Shown here in pieces: positions 5,841 to 6,229 of a stretch of DNA of 6,229 nt. A model generated the notes under the pieces. That model was not told where the DNA came from and did no database searches. It was given only the letters and a program-made list of their open reading frames with translations. How positions within the stretch are numbered: position 1 is the stretch's first letter; each line of letters starts with the position of its first letter. The DNA is from an uncultured Thiotrichaceae bacterium. GTDB lineage: Bacteria; Pseudomonadota; Gammaproteobacteria; Thiotrichales; Thiotrichaceae. The DNA lies in NCBI GenBank assembly GCA_937931765.1, contig CALHAO010000030.1, positions 1 through 6,229 of the forward strand. The letters are read 5' to 3'. Made by a program: the position numbers and the translations under genes.

Positions 5841-6229
5841 ATTCACAGCTTGTCATTGCTGACGCAGGCCCATTGATTGCATTAGCACGTATCGAACAAC
5901 TCGGGCTATTGCGCCTGTTATTCGATGATGTTGTGATGACAGAGACCGTGCAACAAGAAGTTCTACCACCAGAAGACTTCATCGAAAAAGCCGGGATTCG
6001 ACAAGCAATAACTGCCGGATGGCTAACTGTTGTTACAGATGATAATCCGGAACAGTACACGGCTGAAACGCTGGGGTATGTGGACGGCCTCGACCCCGGA
6101 GAAACAAGCTCGATTTTATGCGCGGAAAAACTTCAAAGTGGTCGGCAAACGGTGGTGCTATTGATGGATGAAGCAAAAGGCAGAGCGGTTGCACGACGTT
6201 TAGCGTTGGAAGTTACGGGCACGGTAGGT
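5837..6229 (+). CDS. DUF3368/PIN-like toxin (partial, runs off the window end)
   Basis: An open frame starts at the ATG that overlaps the antitoxin stop (ATGA at 5837-5840) and runs 131 codons to the window end with no stop. IADAGPLIALARI (7-19) is the DUF3368/PIN start with acidic Asp9. TVQQEV supplies Glu41, DPGETSSI Asp86/Glu89, and LLMDEAKGR Asp111. These are the expected acidic residues of the Mg-dependent PIN ribonuclease site. The end VTGTVG matches the conserved Gly-Thr turn near the family C-terminus, so perhaps 25-30 residues are missing. Family members are usually toxins that cleave RNA; the exact RNA target is unknown. Pairing with the preceding antitoxin supports the call. Confidence 0.85.
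   Translation, partial: MNSQLVIADAGPLIALARIEQLGLLRLLFDDVVMTETVQQEVLPPEDFIEKAGIRQAITAGWLTVVTDDNPEQYTAETLGYVDGLDPGETSSILCAEKLQSGRQTVVLLMDEAKGRAVARRLALEVTGTVG

Noticed and set aside
5638..6060. Minus-strand open frame of 140 codons opposite the antitoxin and toxin
   Set aside because: It lies opposite two recognisable overlapping genes, has a low-complexity Ser/Cys-rich translation and no good ribosome binding site.

Overview
The window looks like chromosomal DNA from a gammaproteobacterium of moderate GC content. This rests on a DUF4124 protein with a typical proteobacterial signal peptide, a bacterial tRNA-Ser with encoded CCA and a sigma70-type stable-RNA promoter, and the general gene style. 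A filamentous sulfur bacterium of the Thiotrichales is possible, but the sequence does not prove it.

Left part (1-1,541), ordinary chromosome. The tail of an unidentified gene ends at 81. A secreted DUF4124 protein follows (219-701), then a tRNA-Ser(GGA) gene with its own promoter and a strong terminator (736-898). A seven-helix membrane protein on the minus strand (884-1516) converges on the tRNA, and its last codons lie inside the shared terminator hairpin. Its helix pattern and a weak internal repeat suggest a PQ-loop/SWEET-like 3-1-3 transporter fold.

Middle part (1,705-4,008), minus strand. One large gene encodes an exported protein of about 765 residues. It has a clan GH-A-like glycoside hydrolase core (candidate acid/base in NEAWN, candidate nucleophile in YEGG) and a C-terminal CBM9-type carbohydrate-binding domain. 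It probably acts on an external polysaccharide; the substrate cannot be read from the sequence.

Right part (4,150-6,229), plus strand, accessory in character. A class II Fic AMP-transferase (DUF4172 family, inhibitory SxxxEG motif, intact HPFxDGNGRxxR motif, C-terminal winged helix) is transcribed from an extended -10 promoter. That promoter lies in a regular array of four 10-bp half-sites, alternating in orientation, each separated by exactly 7 bp. This is the most striking non-coding signal in the window and is probably the operator for autoregulation by the Fic winged helix. Next comes a type II toxin-antitoxin pair: an antitoxin joining a Phd/YefM-like N-terminus to a UPF0175-like C-terminus, overlapping by four bases a DUF3368/PIN-like toxin gene that runs off the window end. 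Fic and the TA pair sit side by side as two self-regulated, potentially toxic units, which is typical of accessory islands. No transposase, integrase, CRISPR array or long repeat is visible.
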